Shown piece after piece: positions 6,776 through 7,145 of a stretch of 7,145 nt of DNA (the stretch's first letter is position 1; each line of letters opens with the position of its first letter). The notes below the pieces were generated by a model that made no database searches, was not told the DNA's origin, and saw nothing but the letters and a program-made list of their open reading frames with translations. The DNA is from Spirochaetia bacterium (lineage in GTDB: Bacteria > Spirochaetota > Spirochaetia > Treponematales > Breznakiellaceae): assembly GCA_025997875.1 (NCBI GenBank), contig BNVE01000173.1, positions 1 to 7,145 on the forward strand, given 5' to 3'. A program made the position numbers and the translations under genes.

Positions 6776-6836
6776 TTAATCTTCAATCAAAATGTACCTA
6801 TAATTATAGTATAAAATATACAGAAAAGCAGGGAAA
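6776..6836. promoter_or_regulatory. Divergent promoter region with a 12-bp palindrome
   Basis: This AT-rich segment separates the leftward operon from the rightward TPR gene. CTATAATTATAG (6798-6809) is a perfect palindrome and contains TATAAT on both strands (6799-6804 plus, 6808-6803 minus). Other -10-like boxes overlap it: TATAGT (6805-6810, plus) with TTCAAT 17 bases upstream (6782-6787), and TATACT (6813-6808, minus) with TTTCCC 17 bases upstream (6836-6831). The -35 matches are weak, so exact starts are uncertain. The palindrome could also be an operator. Overlapping -10 regions mean the two directions would compete for polymerase. Confidence 0.5.
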
Positions 6837-6839
6837 GAC

Positions 6840-7145
6840 ATGACCAGAGCCATGGGGCTGATAATTATTCTTGCTGTGGGGATCGTCTTCCTCATCGCCT
6901 TCGTAATCAAAAATCTGGTTGCTCCCGGGCAGGTGGAAGCCCTGGGTCCGCTTATCAAACGGGGAAAAACCCAAACGGTGATAAAGGCAGCTAAAAGGCT
7001 GCTCATCAAGGATTCCAGAAACGCCGAAGCCCATTATTACCTTGGCCAGGCCTATTACGCCGAAAAAAGGGAGGATCAGGCCTACCGGGAGTTCAAAATC
7101 CTCAATACCTTAAGCATTCAGGGGAAGGATATACCGGAAGTTGAG
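6840..7145 (+). CDS. Membrane-anchored TPR protein, N-terminal part (runs off the right edge)
   Basis: The frame is open from ATG 6840 to the window end, 102 codons. AGGGA (6830-6834) lies five bases upstream. Residues 5-23 (MGLIIILAVGIVFLIAFVI) form a single membrane segment, followed by KN and a soluble region. Residues 64-97 are a clear TPR unit (AHYYLGQAYYAEKREDQAY), and the segment before it, 30-63, looks like a degenerate one. A second ATG at codon 5 is possible but has a weaker upstream site. It is divergent from the leftward TPR operon and shares its promoter region, so co-regulation and a common envelope role are plausible. Function is unknown, and the rest of the protein is not visible. 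Confidence 0.85.
   Translation, partial: MTRAMGLIIILAVGIVFLIAFVIKNLVAPGQVEALGPLIKRGKTQTVIKAAKRLLIKDSRNAEAHYYLGQAYYAEKREDQAYREFKILNTLSIQGKDIPEVE

Overview
The window looks like a stretch of spirochaete chromosome, most likely a Treponema of the environmental or termite-gut type. This is an inference from gene style: a lipoprotein with an Ala-Ala-Cys lipobox, three tetratricopeptide-repeat (TPR) proteins close together, and moderately GC-rich coding DNA with AT-rich gaps. No rRNA, tRNA or species marker is present to confirm it.

Left edge (1-564): the 5' part of a leftward lipoprotein gene, then a 219-base gap. The gene has a good promoter, a good ribosome binding site and an ATG. Five codons later it enters a run of 13 C on its own strand (318-330), which puts the start out of frame with the signal peptide and lipobox. 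Twelve or fifteen C would restore one frame through the signal sequence, Cys44 and a Pro/Thr-rich hexapeptide-repeat linker. This is the arrangement of a phase-variable (ON/OFF) surface-protein gene, seen here in the OFF state, and it is the most interesting signal in the window. A homopolymer sequencing error is the main alternative. The gap also holds a long imperfect hairpin built from CACGAA-type units (423-508) and a likely promoter for the next gene.

Middle (565-2770): a rightward Uma2-family (DUF820) PD-(D/E)XK nuclease-like gene meets a leftward UPF0210/DUF711 'PFL family' gene tail to tail, with 11 bases of overlap. Just upstream of the DUF711 gene is its usual partner, a small UPF0237 ACT-domain protein.

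Right (2819-6718): three more leftward genes: an AI-2E/PerM-family membrane protein, a membrane-anchored TPR protein with 12 evenly phased 34-residue positions and an Ala/Glu-rich coiled coil, and a small exported TPR protein. The five leftward genes (small TPR, large TPR, AI-2E family, ACT, DUF711) have junctions of 19, -4, 48 and 15 bases and are probably one operon. The TPR proteins and the transporter-like protein plausibly act together at the envelope, while the ACT and DUF711 proteins are probably a cytoplasmic pair of unknown function that shares the transcript.

Right edge (6719-7145): an AT-rich divergent promoter region with a perfect 12-base palindrome that carries TATAAT on both strands, then the start of a rightward membrane-anchored TPR protein that runs off the window.
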